A stretch of 64,000 nt of DNA, taken from Gammaproteobacteria bacterium. GTDB lineage: Bacteria > Pseudomonadota > Gammaproteobacteria > Pseudomonadales > Azotimanducaceae. A program made the translations under genes and the position numbers. Within the stretch, counting starts at the first letter, position 1, and every line of letters starts with the position of its first letter. The stretch covers positions 215,018 to 279,017 of the forward strand of contig JAPOWH010000006.1 of the NCBI GenBank assembly GCA_026707735.1, read 5' to 3'. Below, piece after piece: positions 16,135 to 26,829 of the stretch. The notes under the pieces are model-generated. The model was not told the DNA's origin, searched no databases, and saw nothing but the letters and a program-made list of their open reading frames with translations.

Positions 16135-19100
16135 CTACTCATTGAACCAATAGCTCCTTCTCTCAAAGGGGTAGGTCGGCATCGTTACCCTGCGACGCGA
16201 CTCTCCGGCAAAAAGCGAACTGAAATCAACCGGTAGATGCGCCTCGTACGCCAGTTTGATGCCAGGCAACAACGAGATCCTGCCTGAATCGATTTCTGAA
16301 TCAGCGTCAGTGGTTTGAATTGCAGAAATCAATGTCGTACCCGCCGGATTCCGTTGTCCTTGGGACGAGTCTCCGTTGGTGAACATTGGCAATGGACTGA
16401 TTTCGACAAGAAAATCCGCTTCTATGTCATTGAGTCGACTGAATGAAAGGCTTGACTGTCTGTCTTCATCCAATTTCACAGAACCAACTAGTTTGACAAG
16501 ACTGTCCATATCGTTTGCACAGTAGGAGGTAAGTGCATCAACCACCTCGACATCGGGATTGTCGAATTGAACACTTCCTGAAGCGCTTGCGTTTGTCGCT
16601 TCGCCCTTGCCCTCTCGATTGTTCGCCCTGTTCCATGACCATGCCAAACCTTCTTCGAGTGACATTGCGTTTGAGATGCAGGAAGCCGCGATGTTGCCGA
16701 TTCCCGATCCCACAACTGCCACGGGATTTAGTCCAAGAGACTGCCAATATGCGGCAACCGCAACTTGCAGTGCGTAGGTCGCAGGGTACATCCAGCAGTC
16801 GTTTCCTCCTGTGGAATTCTTTGAGGAAACCTCGGCCATCAAGTCAACAAATCCATTGTTCCCAATTTCTGCAAGTTGACCGCTGCAGTGATTGACGATA
16901 GCGTCGATTAGAGGCTCGCTTCTACAGAGTTCTGTTCCGATTCTCATCCAATCGTGCGCGCATCCTCCCATAGCGAACACAACCTTGGGGGTGGTTGTGG
17001 ACTCTGTTCGTGAAGGCATTAGAGACTCGACAGATACCGAACCTAGCGAATCTACGAGTTCTTCGAAGTTGGAGAACACGATGGAGTGGCAATGATCAAA
17101 CTGGCTTCTGCCGACACATGTAGTCCAAGCAGCATCCGCGAGAAACTCGTCTATGTACTCAGGAGTATGGTCGTCTTCTGAACAGCGCACTAGCCAGTTT
17201 TGTAGTATTTTGGCGGAACTCACAATGCTCTTAGACGTCTTGCCTGAGAAAACTAGCAGTCGTGCATTCCGATCGTCCGTACCAACGCTAAGTTCTGACA
17301 AATCCAAATCACTGCGCACTTGCAGGGGTTTCGGTTCTACGTATATGGGCGCGCCTTTGGCGACCGGAAACGCTCTTGGCATTTCGCATTCCCCCGTCGT
17401 CGCAGCAATCCCCTCAACAATCACGTGTGCGTTTGTTCCAGACATGCCAAATGCGCTTACTGCTCCAATCGGCGGGCGGTCATGATTGGGCCAATCGACA
17501 GCAAGTCGATTTACTTCGACCTCTAGATCATTCCATTCGATCTGAGCACTTGGTTGCTTAAGGTGCAACTGTACCGGAATCTTTCTTTGTGCCATTGCGA
17601 GAATGAGCTTCATGATTCCAGCTACTCCCGCTGCCCATTCCAAGTGGCCAATGTTGCTCTTCACTGAACCAAGCATGAGAGGTCGCTCTCGGCCATTTTG
17701 TGCGGCGTAGACGGAGGATGCGGCTGAAATCTCGATGGGATCGCTAAGTGACAGTCCCGTGGCGTGTGCCTCGAGATAGTCGATGTCGGTTGGTTCAACG
17801 CCCGAACGTGCGACTGCGTCGCGAATGAGCTGCTCTTGCGCAGGTCCATTCGGAACTGTCATTCCCGCACTTGCCCCGTTTTGGTTCACGGCCGAACCCA
17901 ACAATGTAGACCAAATCGGGTCGCCGTCCCGTTGAGCTTCGTCGACGCGTTTGAGCAGCAGTGCGCCACAACCCTCGCCCCGAACGTATCCTTCGGCCTT
18001 TTCGTCGAATGGCAAGCATTTGCCGTCGAGTGCCAACATTCCCAGTTCTCTATGGAAACGCATGATTGATTGCGAGAGAATTGCGTTTGCGCCTCCCACG
18101 AGTGCAAGGTCGATCTCGCCAGTTTGCAGCGCCTTGATTCCCTCGTGTATGGAAACAAGTGAAGATGCACAAGCCAGGTCGAAAGACATGGCTGGACCCA
18201 TGAATCCAAACACATATGAGATTCGTCCGGTAGTCATGCCGGAGGACGTGCCCAAGTAGCTGTCCTCGAGTCCGCTGGCATTCACTATGTCTCTATATTC
18301 GCTTGCTCCCAAACCAAAGTAGACGCCCACTTTTTGCCCACGCAATGACTCAGGATCAATTCCAGCACTCTCTATGGCTTCCCAGCATGTTTCTAGGAGC
18401 ATCCTCTGACGTGGGTCCATGCTTCTAGCTTCGATGGGTCGGATTCGGAAGAACGGGGCATCGAATTCGTCGAGTCCGTCTACAAAGCCTCCATGCCTGA
18501 GATACGAGTCCTTGGCGGCGCTATCGCCGACGACTCCCTTCCATCTTGCGCTTTCGCCACGATTGGTCGCAATCCCATCGGCTCCGGACTCGAGGTTCCT
18601 CCAGAAGTCGATGTAGTGGTTCGCACCTGGGAATCTACATGCCAATCCAATAACCGCTATCTTGCTCGTATTCGCGGCAATCGCGTCAGCACCGGCCATG
18701 CTAAGCAATCCTGTTGCTTCGCCACTTTGTCCAAGCTCGTCGGAAAGGTGTGTCGCGAGAGCTTCGACATTGGGGTAGTCGAATACAGCTGTGCGTGAAA
18801 CCGTGATTTCTCCTTCAAATACCCGAAGTAGACGATTGCGCAATTCGACTGCCATGAGGGAGTCCATGCCGAGATCGAAGAATCCCACGGTGGGCGAGGG
18901 CAGGGATGCTAGACGCAAAATCGATTGAAGTTGCTTCTGAATGTACGACATCAGAACTTCAATTCGGTCTTCAATTTCGGCACTGCGCAGCTCGCCAACA
19001 TCGAGACTAATGGCCTCAGACCGTGATTCATCGGCATCCTCGTCGCTGGCAAGCAACTCCTTCAAGAATGCAGGCGTGATGTCGAAACTCTGTTCCACCA

Positions 19101-22100
19101 CATCCCAATCTACCGACATAGCCGCCGGGTTCTTTAGATCATGCGATACAAGGTAGTCAAGAGTTCGTATTCCCAACTCTGGAGAAATCCACTCTGTTCC
19201 CGATGACTCCAGTTGGGATGCGATTCGTTCTCTGTGTTCTGCGGCTTCGCCTATTTCGGACCATGCACCCCAAGCGATTGACTGTCCACATAGTCCCAAC
19301 GAACGTCGATGGGCTGCCAATTGATCGAGAAACGCATTCGCACTGGCATGATTGGCTTGTCCAGCGTTTCCAAGTACTCCGGTAGCGCTGGAAAAGAGGA
19401 CGAATAGGTCTAAGTCGAGATGCTTCGTAGCTTGGTGCAAATGCCATGCGCCAAGTATCTTGGGCCACAAGACCTCTTCAAATCGCTGCCACGTCTGGTT
19501 TGTGATTGAGCCGTCAGACAGCACGCCGACACTGTGAACTACGCCTCCAAGTGCGGGCATTTCGTTCTCAACATAGTCAAGCATCGCGTCGATGCGCGAC
19601 GCGTCAGTTACATCCGCGATTTGGGTTTCTACTCGGATGCCTCGTTCGCGCAATTCCTCTATGGTCTGAACGGCATCGGGGTCGGGGTCGCGTCGTCCAT
19701 TAAGAACAATATTTTTTGCCCCTCGTTCAGCTAGCCAATTCGCCACAGCGCAACCGATACCACCGAATCCGCCGGTGACCAGGTAGGTGCGGGCGGCATC
19801 AAGCTGTCCCTGTGCCAGTGCGGGCATTGCCAGCACAAGCTTGCCAACATGGCGAGCCGAACCCATATATTGGAGCGCATCGCCAATTTCCGCCATTGGC
19901 CACTTGCTGTGCCGCAGCGGCATCAATTCGCCAGAAGCAAATCTACCCATCAATTTGCGGAATGACAGTCCGACTCTTTCGGGTTGTTCGCGCTTTAGCT
20001 CATCGAGTGACAGAATGTGATAATCGACGTCTGGTCGAGTTTGAGCCATTTCCTCTGGGGTCAAGATATTGAGGCGTCCAATCTCAATGAATCTGCCACT
20101 TGGTTTGAGACAGGCCAAACTCGCCTCAATGAATCCTTCACTGGTCAAGCTGTTTAGGACGATGTCAACGCCCTTATTTTGTGTCGCCTCAAGAATCTCA
20201 TTGCTGAAATCCAGACTTCGGCTATCAAACACATGCTCGATGCCCAGGGACTTTAAGAATCCTTGCTTGGGACTGCTGGCGGTGGCGAACACTTCTGCGC
20301 CCGCAGCTTGGACTAACTGAATGGCTGCCAAGCCCACTCCACCTGCCGCGGCGTGCACTAAGACACGGTCTCCTGCTTTGAGTTCTGCGAGCTCGAATCC
20401 AATTCCTGCAGTGGCGAAGACTATGGGCAGTGTCGCTAACTGATCAAGAGTCAGATTTGCTGGAGCTTCTGTCACCAAATCGGCGTGCGTAGCAACCTCT
20501 GGTCCAAACGTTCCAAATCCCATACCGACTACTCTTTGCCCAACGGCAAACTCTTTGACGTCTGCCCCGAGCTCCGTTACGTGGCCAGCAAACTCAAGGC
20601 CTAGAGACGCGTTCGGGACTTGAGCGCCGAGCGCCACAAGCACATCGGAGAAGTTCAAGCCAGTCGTGGCGATTTGAACCCTTACCTCCCTTGATTGAAG
20701 GGGTTGTTTCTCGTGTCGGGCCGTTTGCACGTTTGCAAGCGATCCATCCCGACCGGAAGCCATAATCCAATCTGGTTCTTCGGGAATTTGGATTCGGGTT
20801 TCGCTTTCGCTCGCTCTCACAAGGCGAGCGACATACCTCGTATTCCTTCGAATGGCAACATGATCCTCCTCGGTCGGCGTCAGCAGTTCGTCGATCAGGT
20901 TGTCGACCGAGTCGTTGTCTGGGTCCAAGTCGAACATGCGCGCACCCAAGAATGACGACTCAAGTCCGGCCACTTTGCCAAAGCCCCAGAGCGCCGATCC
21001 TGCAAGTTCACCAGATTGCTCGCACTCGAGTATTTGTGCACCTTTAGTGACAAACCATGTTCCGTTAGATGGGCGTAGTCCGGAATCCATTAGCACCTGA
21101 GTAAGGCTGAGAGCGCTCTCCGTTGCATGTCTTACATCCGTAGCCATTTGGTGAGTCGATGCGCCGACTCCATTCCCATCCAAAGCCGATAGGTGAATGA
21201 CCCCGCGAAGAGGCTCTTCTTCGCGAAGTTCGCTCAGAATCTCGACCAGTTCGCTGTGGCCACACGGTGCGCTCTCTGCCGCGCTAGATTCGTCATCGCT
21301 CTTCTCGAACTTGGTAGTGACGACGGATTGGCCAAGCGACGTGAGTTCTTGCTGAAGTGAACTTCCCAGACCACCGGAATCCGATTCAATGATCCATGTA
21401 CCTGACGGCAGCGTTGTCTGTTCTGGCGCGAACGCAACGACTGTTCCAGAACCTAACGGACCGGAGTTCTCTGTCAGCGTCTCGCCGCCAAAAACATGCG
21501 AGTCGACATATCCAGCGTCCTCAAGGGCTTTACGCCAAATGTCTGGACTCGCCAAAGCATGGTTCTTTCGATAAGAATCGTTGAAACGCCACCACCCGTC
21601 GAGAAAACCAAATGTCAGATCCTGCCATGCCCGACCACGAAGCGACTCGAGAGCTATAAGCACTCCTCCGGGAACCAATAACTGTCGGCAATGGGTCAAT
21701 GTGTCCAAGAGATTTTGCGTCGCGTGAAGCACATTGGCCGCTATGACGATGTCGTAGTAGCTCTCATCAAATCCTTGTGATGCGGGGTCTTTCTCGATGT
21801 CGAGCGCACGATATTCGATGTTTATGCCGTTGCCTTCGAAGTTTCTCTCGGCTTCACTGAAGAATCCAGCAGAAATATCGGTGTAGGTGTATTCCAGATT
21901 TCTCGATTCCAGCTCAGAAAACACGATCTCGGTTGTCGCTCCTGTTCCCGCACCGACTTCCAAGACGCGCAACAGGCGATCGTCCGGAACGTTGCGTAGC
22001 AATCGGTCAATCACATCCCCAAGCAATCGATTTCCCGCAACGGAAACTGGTGCAGTCTTGTAGAAATCCGCTGCTCCCGAAGAATCTTCTTCGAAGAGCA

Positions 22101-25100
22101 GGGCAAGCGGATCCGCGTTTCCTGTCAACAAATCGATGAAGTTTGATCCGAATCGATTGAGGAGCGTCAGTTCATATTGACCATGGGGATGTTTTTCTTG
22201 AAGTTCTTTGAAGAGCTTGTCTGGTGGGGAAATTTCGCTTGGCAGTTCTTCGTTGAGACCTAAGGAGACGGTGAAAGCGCCATCCGATGACTTGGCGAGC
22301 ACCTCAGCTTCCACCATCATTTTGAGAATGCGGTTTACCAGGTTTTTGTGAATTGGAAGAATGCCCATTTGAACCATGAGTTCTTCGGCGAGGATCTCCT
22401 TGCCCTTTACCCGTTCCATTCCGCGACTGTCGAGTGCTGCAATGACCCATGAATGTGCGAGTTTCTCGAGATCTTGGAGCAGCGAATAGCGCTGTTCGGG
22501 AGAGACTCCTTGTGATCGGAGGTAGCTAAAGAACGGCTCAATGTTCGATTGGAGATCACTAAGATCTGCCAGGGGATGTTCCCTCCGTGACGTCGATGGA
22601 TGATCAATGTTTCTCCAGACAGTTTCATAAATGAGGTCAGTAGGATCCTCGACAGCGGACAGGAATGACGAACGTGTTGCTCGTTTGACTGTGAATCCAG
22701 TCAAGCTGCCAATTTGCCGACCAGATCTGTCATACATCCATAGGTCGCCGGTCAATGCCTCGGGAACTGGTGAGTCCGACGTATCGTCTACATCGACAAC
22801 TTCGTTCATGCGTGCGTGGCAAACTAGGTTTGAACCAATCCGCGCGGACAGTGCTAGACGTTCCCAGCCGAATGGAATGTAGGTTGCACCTTCACCAACA
22901 CCAGTCGACTGACGAGCTGCAGAAAAGACCTGAAAACATGCATCAAGAACGAGGGGCTGCAAGTCAATGCCCTTGATGTGGTGGTCATCGGAAAGGCTAA
23001 TTTCCGCGACTGCTTCGCCATCTCCGACCCAAAGACTTTTCAAGTTCTGGAATGGTTGGCCCAATTGAATGTTCGTTGCAGCTTTTTGTTTGTAATACTC
23101 GACCAAATCCTGGTTGTCCAAACTTGAGGTAAGTTCACCAAGATCTTGATATTTGGGAGTTTCTAACTGCTCCGAGTTTCTTGCTATCTGCCCCGTAGCG
23201 TGAAGAGTCCACTTCTCGTCAGACATGTCTTTGCTGAACACTTCAAACTCTCTCGAGCCACTATCGGGAACTTGAAGCACCAGTTGCACCTGTCGAGCAT
23301 GTTCGTCTTCCTCTCCTGAAGGGTCTTTGAAGACCATCGGACTATGAAGCTGAAGTTCGTCGAGGACCACGCCGTTGACATCGTCCAAGCAGGCAATGCC
23401 CATCGAGCCGTAAAACGCTCCTGGAACCAAGACTTGGCCGAAAGCCCGATGGTCATTTAGCCAGCTGGGATCATTAGTGGAAAGTTCTGTCTCGTAATAG
23501 GTCTCGCCGCGGGGAGACTCGTGGCGGGATCCCAACAGAGGATGTCCGGCACTCGCAGACCGACGTTTGGAGGTCTGCACCCAATGCCGGCGGTGTTGGA
23601 ATACGTAGCCAGGAATGTTGAGTTTGCGTCGTTCCTCACCGGCAAAGAGACCTTGGAATTCGATGTCAAGGCCTTTTTCGTAGGCTTCCGCGACGCAATT
23701 GAGGAATCCGCCGTCAGCGGGAATCTCAGGCCGATCATCTCTAGGCATACGAAGGCTGGCCAAGATAGTTGGCAATTCCTTTTCCTCAGGCCACGACAGT
23801 TGTGTCATGGGTCCCAAAACCGCATTTGGTCCAATCTCGAGCACGGTGTCGACGCCGAGGGACGCAAGGGTGGATACGCCACGACGGTATGCGACTCCCT
23901 GTCGCGCATGACGGCGCCAGTAGCCGCTGTCTAGTCGGACGCCTTCAGTTACTAATTCCCCTGTCAGATTGCTTATCAGAGAGATGTTGGGGACACCAAT
24001 ATCCAACTGATCCACCGCATGGGCAAGCTCATCGAGAATGGGCTCTACCAATGCGCTGTGATAGGCAGGGCTCTTCTTGAGCCGACGAACTCTCACGTCC
24101 TGCTGTTCGAATCGAGTGAGCAATGGCTCAATTTCATGGGCATAACCGCTCAACACTTGGTGTGCGCCGTTTAGCGCGGCGATGCTGATTCCGATGCCAT
24201 TGAGTTCTTCGTTGTATTTCGATATAGCTTGAGTAGCTTCGTCCTCCGTTACAAAGACTGCCGCCATGGCTCCTGGACCTGGTAGCGCACTCATAAGTCG
24301 GCCTCGCGCAGAGGCAAATCGGCAACCGTCATCAAGACTGAACACACCTGCAGTGCGAGCTGCGGCAATTTCTCCAAGACTGTGTCCAAATACGACGTCG
24401 GGCATTACTCCCAAGCTTTGCCACAGGTCAGTTAGTGCACACTCGATTGCATAGATGCAAGGCTGAACCCACGTGGGATCTTCCAGATCTTTTTCGGTAC
24501 CAGGAGCACCAAAGAGCCGATCGATCAATGAAGCACTCCGTTCGCTCTGAATGACCTCGTCGCATCGGTCGATCGTGTGCCTGAAGACCGGTTCGCTCTC
24601 GTATAGTGCTTTGCCCATGCCAGCCCACTGGCTGCCCTGGCCCGTGTATGCGAAGGCGATCAGCGCTGGGGTAGAGCAAGGCTCAACAGATTCCATGGAT
24701 ATTGAATTGCGAAGCTCGTCGGCAGAGGAGCCTCTCGAATTGACAAGTAATGCCTTTCGATAGTTGAAGTGAGTTCTGCCGATGCTTGCAGTCCAACAGA
24801 AATCAGAAATGAAGGAATCCGAGTCAGAAGAAGCTTCTGACTCATTTTCCTCTCGAGCTTCTAGCCAGTTTGCGTATTCGTTGGCGATTTCTTCAAGTGC
24901 TGCGGCCGATTTGGCGGATAACGGCAGAAGACGTTTGTGCCGAGTGGGTGGTTGCAACGACACTTCATCAGACATTTCTTCGCGTGGGCACGGACCTCCC
25001 ACACGATGTGCCGGCCCGTTTATTGTGTTGAACCCATCAGCCGTGTACTGCAGCGGAGTAAATTCACCGTATCCCCTCAAGAGGACATGAGCGTTGGTCC

Positions 25101-26481
25101 CAGAGAAACCAAAGGAGTTTATGCCCGCTAAGCGTTCAGAGACGTCCTTTTGCGGCCAAGGCATGGCGTCGCTCACGACCTTGACCGGCAAACTATCCCA
25201 TGCAATTTCTGAACTGGGATTCTCGAAATTCAAATGTTTGGGGATATAGCCAAACCGAATTGCCATTGCGGCCTTTATGACTCCTGCAACCCCCGCTGCA
25301 GGTTCAAGATGACCAATGTTGGTCTTTACCGAACCTATTAGGAGTGGTTGGTTTGCACTTCTTCCTGCGCCGTAGATTTCTGCAGCTGCATTGATTTCTA
25401 TCGGGTCGCCGACGGGCGTTCCGGTTCCGTGGGCTTCCAAGTAGTCCACTTCTAGAGGCTGGATTTCGGCTTGATCGAGAGCGGCTACTATCACTGCTTT
25501 CTGCGCGCTTCCACGAGGAACGGTCAATCCGTCGCTAGTTCCATCTTGGTTAATGGCCGTTGCTGCAACCTCTGCCCAGACGTGGTCGCCATCGCGTTGT
25601 GCGTCCTCGAGCCGTTTCAATACGACAATTCCGCACCCCTCGCCACGCACGTAGCCATTTGCGGACTCGTCGAAAGTCTTACAGGTGCCATCTGGAGAGA
25701 GCATTCCTGCGTTTGCTCGAAGTTCTGTGAGTTTGCCCGACAAAATGAGCTGAACTCCCCCAGCTAATGCAATATCGGTTTCCCCAAGCTGAAGTGCGGT
25801 TGTTGCTTGATGCATCGCGACTAGGGACGAAGAGCATGCTGTATCGACGGTCATTGCCGGTCCTTCAAATCCCAGCGCGAAGGAAACTCGACCGATTGCA
25901 GTATTTAGCGAGGTGCCAGTGATCGTGTAGAGACTAGCTGCAGGCTGAGATGTGTCCGCGCCACCGAGAATCAGGTATCGATAGTCGTTGTTGCTCATCC
26001 CAGCGTAGACGGACGCCGACGAGCCGCGCAGTTGCTCCGGGTCAATATTGGCATTTTCCAATGCGCGCCAACTCGTTTCGAGCATCATTCGTTGCTGTGG
26101 ATCGAGAAATTCCGCCTCGGAAGGTGAGATCCTGAAAAACTCAGCGTCAAACTGATCGATCTCGGTCAGAAACGCACCGTAGCGACAGGCACTCGGAATT
26201 GTCGAAGTGTCTTCGTACAAGTCGCCGACTCTGCCCTCGCGAGCACCGGGAGGGCACTCGACAACACACTTTGTACCAGTTACAAGCTTTTCCCAAAATG
26301 TTGCTAGGTCTGGAGCACCAGGAAACCGACATGCCATTCCAACGATGGCAATCCGCGAGTTCGCAGAGTCCTGCGCGTTGGAAATTGATCGGCTTTCTGT
26401 GTCGTCGAGCGAGCTGTCAAGTCGCTCAGAGGTTCCCGTCGATGGATGTCCATCGTCCTTTTGGCTTGTTACCTCGGCCAT
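16135..26481 (-). CDS. Type I PKS: KS-AT-DH-cMT-ER-KR-ACP-KS-AT(degenerate)
   Basis: 3448 residues. Domains with key residues: KS1 ~43-470 (Cys216 in DTACSSS, His in EAHGTGTP and NIGHLEP); AT1 ~590-900 (Ser701 in GHSLGE, His in PAYHSALVEP); DH ~985-1260 (His1011 in HRAFGQVLVP, Asp1180 in LDACFQ); C-methyltransferase ~1290-1680 (LEVGAGTGATTE near 1510); ER ~1895-2225 (VHAAAGGVGLAA near 2045); KR ~2230-2430 (TGGFGGIG; His2378 where Tyr is usual); ACP ~2500-2580 (Ser2541 in LGMDSLM); KS2 ~2605-3040 (Cys2771 in LACASS); AT2 ~3120-3400, degenerate, with GSGIG at 3258-3262. No thioesterase. The first module could build a reduced, methyl-branched acyl chain, perhaps iteratively. KS2 would then need an outside carrier or another acceptor. 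Single gene; the divergent gene is a SulP transporter. Confidence 0.96.
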   Translation of the reverse strand: MAEVTSQKDDGHPSTGTSERLDSSLDDTESRSISNAQDSANSRIAIVGMACRFPGAPDLATFWEKLVTGTKCVVECPPGAREGRVGDLYEDTSTIPSACRYGAFLTEIDQFDAEFFRISPSEAEFLDPQQRMMLETSWRALENANIDPEQLRGSSASVYAGMSNNDYRYLILGGADTSQPAASLYTITGTSLNTAIGRVSFALGFEGPAMTVDTACSSSLVAMHQATTALQLGETDIALAGGVQLILSGKLTELRANAGMLSPDGTCKTFDESANGYVRGEGCGIVVLKRLEDAQRDGDHVWAEVAATAINQDGTSDGLTVPRGSAQKAVIVAALDQAEIQPLEVDYLEAHGTGTPVGDPIEINAAAEIYGAGRSANQPLLIGSVKTNIGHLEPAAGVAGVIKAAMAIRFGYIPKHLNFENPSSEIAWDSLPVKVVSDAMPWPQKDVSERLAGINSFGFSGTNAHVLLRGYGEFTPLQYTADGFNTINGPAHRVGGPCPREEMSDEVSLQPPTRHKRLLPLSAKSAAALEEIANEYANWLEAREENESEASSDSDSFISDFCWTASIGRTHFNYRKALLVNSRGSSADELRNSISMESVEPCSTPALIAFAYTGQGSQWAGMGKALYESEPVFRHTIDRCDEVIQSERSASLIDRLFGAPGTEKDLEDPTWVQPCIYAIECALTDLWQSLGVMPDVVFGHSLGEIAAARTAGVFSLDDGCRFASARGRLMSALPGPGAMAAVFVTEDEATQAISKYNEELNGIGISIAALNGAHQVLSGYAHEIEPLLTRFEQQDVRVRRLKKSPAYHSALVEPILDELAHAVDQLDIGVPNISLISNLTGELVTEGVRLDSGYWRRHARQGVAYRRGVSTLASLGVDTVLEIGPNAVLGPMTQLSWPEEKELPTILASLRMPRDDRPEIPADGGFLNCVAEAYEKGLDIEFQGLFAGEERRKLNIPGYVFQHRRHWVQTSKRRSASAGHPLLGSRHESPRGETYYETELSTNDPSWLNDHRAFGQVLVPGAFYGSMGIACLDDVNGVVLDELQLHSPMVFKDPSGEEDEHARQVQLVLQVPDSGSREFEVFSKDMSDEKWTLHATGQIARNSEQLETPKYQDLGELTSSLDNQDLVEYYKQKAATNIQLGQPFQNLKSLWVGDGEAVAEISLSDDHHIKGIDLQPLVLDACFQVFSAARQSTGVGEGATYIPFGWERLALSARIGSNLVCHARMNEVVDVDDTSDSPVPEALTGDLWMYDRSGRQIGSLTGFTVKRATRSSFLSAVEDPTDLIYETVWRNIDHPSTSRREHPLADLSDLQSNIEPFFSYLRSQGVSPEQRYSLLQDLEKLAHSWVIAALDSRGMERVKGKEILAEELMVQMGILPIHKNLVNRILKMMVEAEVLAKSSDGAFTVSLGLNEELPSEISPPDKLFKELQEKHPHGQYELTLLNRFGSNFIDLLTGNADPLALLFEEDSSGAADFYKTAPVSVAGNRLLGDVIDRLLRNVPDDRLLRVLEVGAGTGATTEIVFSELESRNLEYTYTDISAGFFSEAERNFEGNGINIEYRALDIEKDPASQGFDESYYDIVIAANVLHATQNLLDTLTHCRQLLVPGGVLIALESLRGRAWQDLTFGFLDGWWRFNDSYRKNHALASPDIWRKALEDAGYVDSHVFGGETLTENSGPLGSGTVVAFAPEQTTLPSGTWIIESDSGGLGSSLQQELTSLGQSVVTTKFEKSDDESSAAESAPCGHSELVEILSELREEEPLRGVIHLSALDGNGVGASTHQMATDVRHATESALSLTQVLMDSGLRPSNGTWFVTKGAQILECEQSGELAGSALWGFGKVAGLESSFLGARMFDLDPDNDSVDNLIDELLTPTEEDHVAIRRNTRYVARLVRASESETRIQIPEEPDWIMASGRDGSLANVQTARHEKQPLQSREVRVQIATTGLNFSDVLVALGAQVPNASLGLEFAGHVTELGADVKEFAVGQRVVGMGFGTFGPEVATHADLVTEAPANLTLDQLATLPIVFATAGIGFELAELKAGDRVLVHAAAGGVGLAAIQLVQAAGAEVFATASSPKQGFLKSLGIEHVFDSRSLDFSNEILEATQNKGVDIVLNSLTSEGFIEASLACLKPSGRFIEIGRLNILTPEEMAQTRPDVDYHILSLDELKREQPERVGLSFRKLMGRFASGELMPLRHSKWPMAEIGDALQYMGSARHVGKLVLAMPALAQGQLDAARTYLVTGGFGGIGCAVANWLAERGAKNIVLNGRRDPDPDAVQTIEELRERGIRVETQIADVTDASRIDAMLDYVENEMPALGGVVHSVGVLSDGSITNQTWQRFEEVLWPKILGAWHLHQATKHLDLDLFVLFSSATGVLGNAGQANHASANAFLDQLAAHRRSLGLCGQSIAWGAWSEIGEAAEHRERIASQLESSGTEWISPELGIRTLDYLVSHDLKNPAAMSVDWDVVEQSFDITPAFLKELLASDEDADESRSEAISLDVGELRSAEIEDRIEVLMSYIQKQLQSILRLASLPSPTVGFFDLGMDSLMAVELRNRLLRVFEGEITVSRTAVFDYPNVEALATHLSDELGQSGEATGLLSMAGADAIAANTSKIAVIGLACRFPGANHYIDFWRNLESGADGIATNRGESARWKGVVGDSAAKDSYLRHGGFVDGLDEFDAPFFRIRPIEARSMDPRQRMLLETCWEAIESAGIDPESLRGQKVGVYFGLGASEYRDIVNASGLEDSYLGTSSGMTTGRISYVFGFMGPAMSFDLACASSLVSIHEGIKALQTGEIDLALVGGANAILSQSIMRFHRELGMLALDGKCLPFDEKAEGYVRGEGCGALLLKRVDEAQRDGDPIWSTLLGSAVNQNGASAGMTVPNGPAQEQLIRDAVARSGVEPTDIDYLEAHATGLSLSDPIEISAASSVYAAQNGRERPLMLGSVKSNIGHLEWAAGVAGIMKLILAMAQRKIPVQLHLKQPSAQIEWNDLEVEVNRLAVDWPNHDRPPIGAVSAFGMSGTNAHVIVEGIAATTGECEMPRAFPVAKGAPIYVEPKPLQVRSDLDLSELSVGTDDRNARLLVFSGKTSKSIVSSAKILQNWLVRCSEDDHTPEYIDEFLADAAWTTCVGRSQFDHCHSIVFSNFEELVDSLGSVSVESLMPSRTESTTTPKVVFAMGGCAHDWMRIGTELCRSEPLIDAIVNHCSGQLAEIGNNGFVDLMAEVSSKNSTGGNDCWMYPATYALQVAVAAYWQSLGLNPVAVVGSGIGNIAASCISNAMSLEEGLAWSWNRANNREGKGEATNASASGSVQFDNPDVEVVDALTSYCANDMDSLVKLVGSVKLDEDRQSSLSFSRLNDIEADFLVEISPLPMFTNGDSSQGQRNPAGTTLISAIQTTDADSEIDSGRISLLPGIKLAYEAHLPVDFSSLFAGESRRRVTMPTYPFERRSYWFNE

Positions 26482-26829
26482 TGCATTTGCCTACAGCGGT
26501 TCCTGAATTAAATTGTATAGTCGGCTAAACCCATCAGGCTTTGCGGCAGGCGATGTGTTAGGAAAGGGCAGCTGTAACGTAGCCGGCAAATCGATACGAA
26601 CCATTAGCATTGAATTGATTAGCCAGTAGGCTTGATATGTCGTAGTCGGGCATACTTTGCCAATGTATGCATGGAAGTTCAGGCATCACCGCGAGGCGTC
26701 GCGAGCGTAGAGCACCTGTACGAATGCTGCTCAAAGAATGAAATCGGCGTCAAACTCATTTCAACATACGGAACCAAGTCGTTCTGGAAGTTCCCGCAAG
26801 ATTCGATCAACCAGCTAAGGCCGCACTAA
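26482..26829. promoter_or_regulatory. Divergent intergenic region between PKS and SulP genes
   Basis: 348 bp with no supported gene. On the minus strand a TATACAAT box (26512-26519) lies about 30 bp before the PKS ATG and could be its -10; I found no good -35. On the plus strand the SulP start is preceded by AAGG about 9 bases upstream. A 65-residue frame ending at 26829 has no family features. Confidence 0.35.

Noticed and set aside
26632..26829. 65-codon plus-strand frame abutting the SulP gene
   Set aside because: It starts with TTG, has no good ribosome site or family features, and lies in the divergent promoter region.
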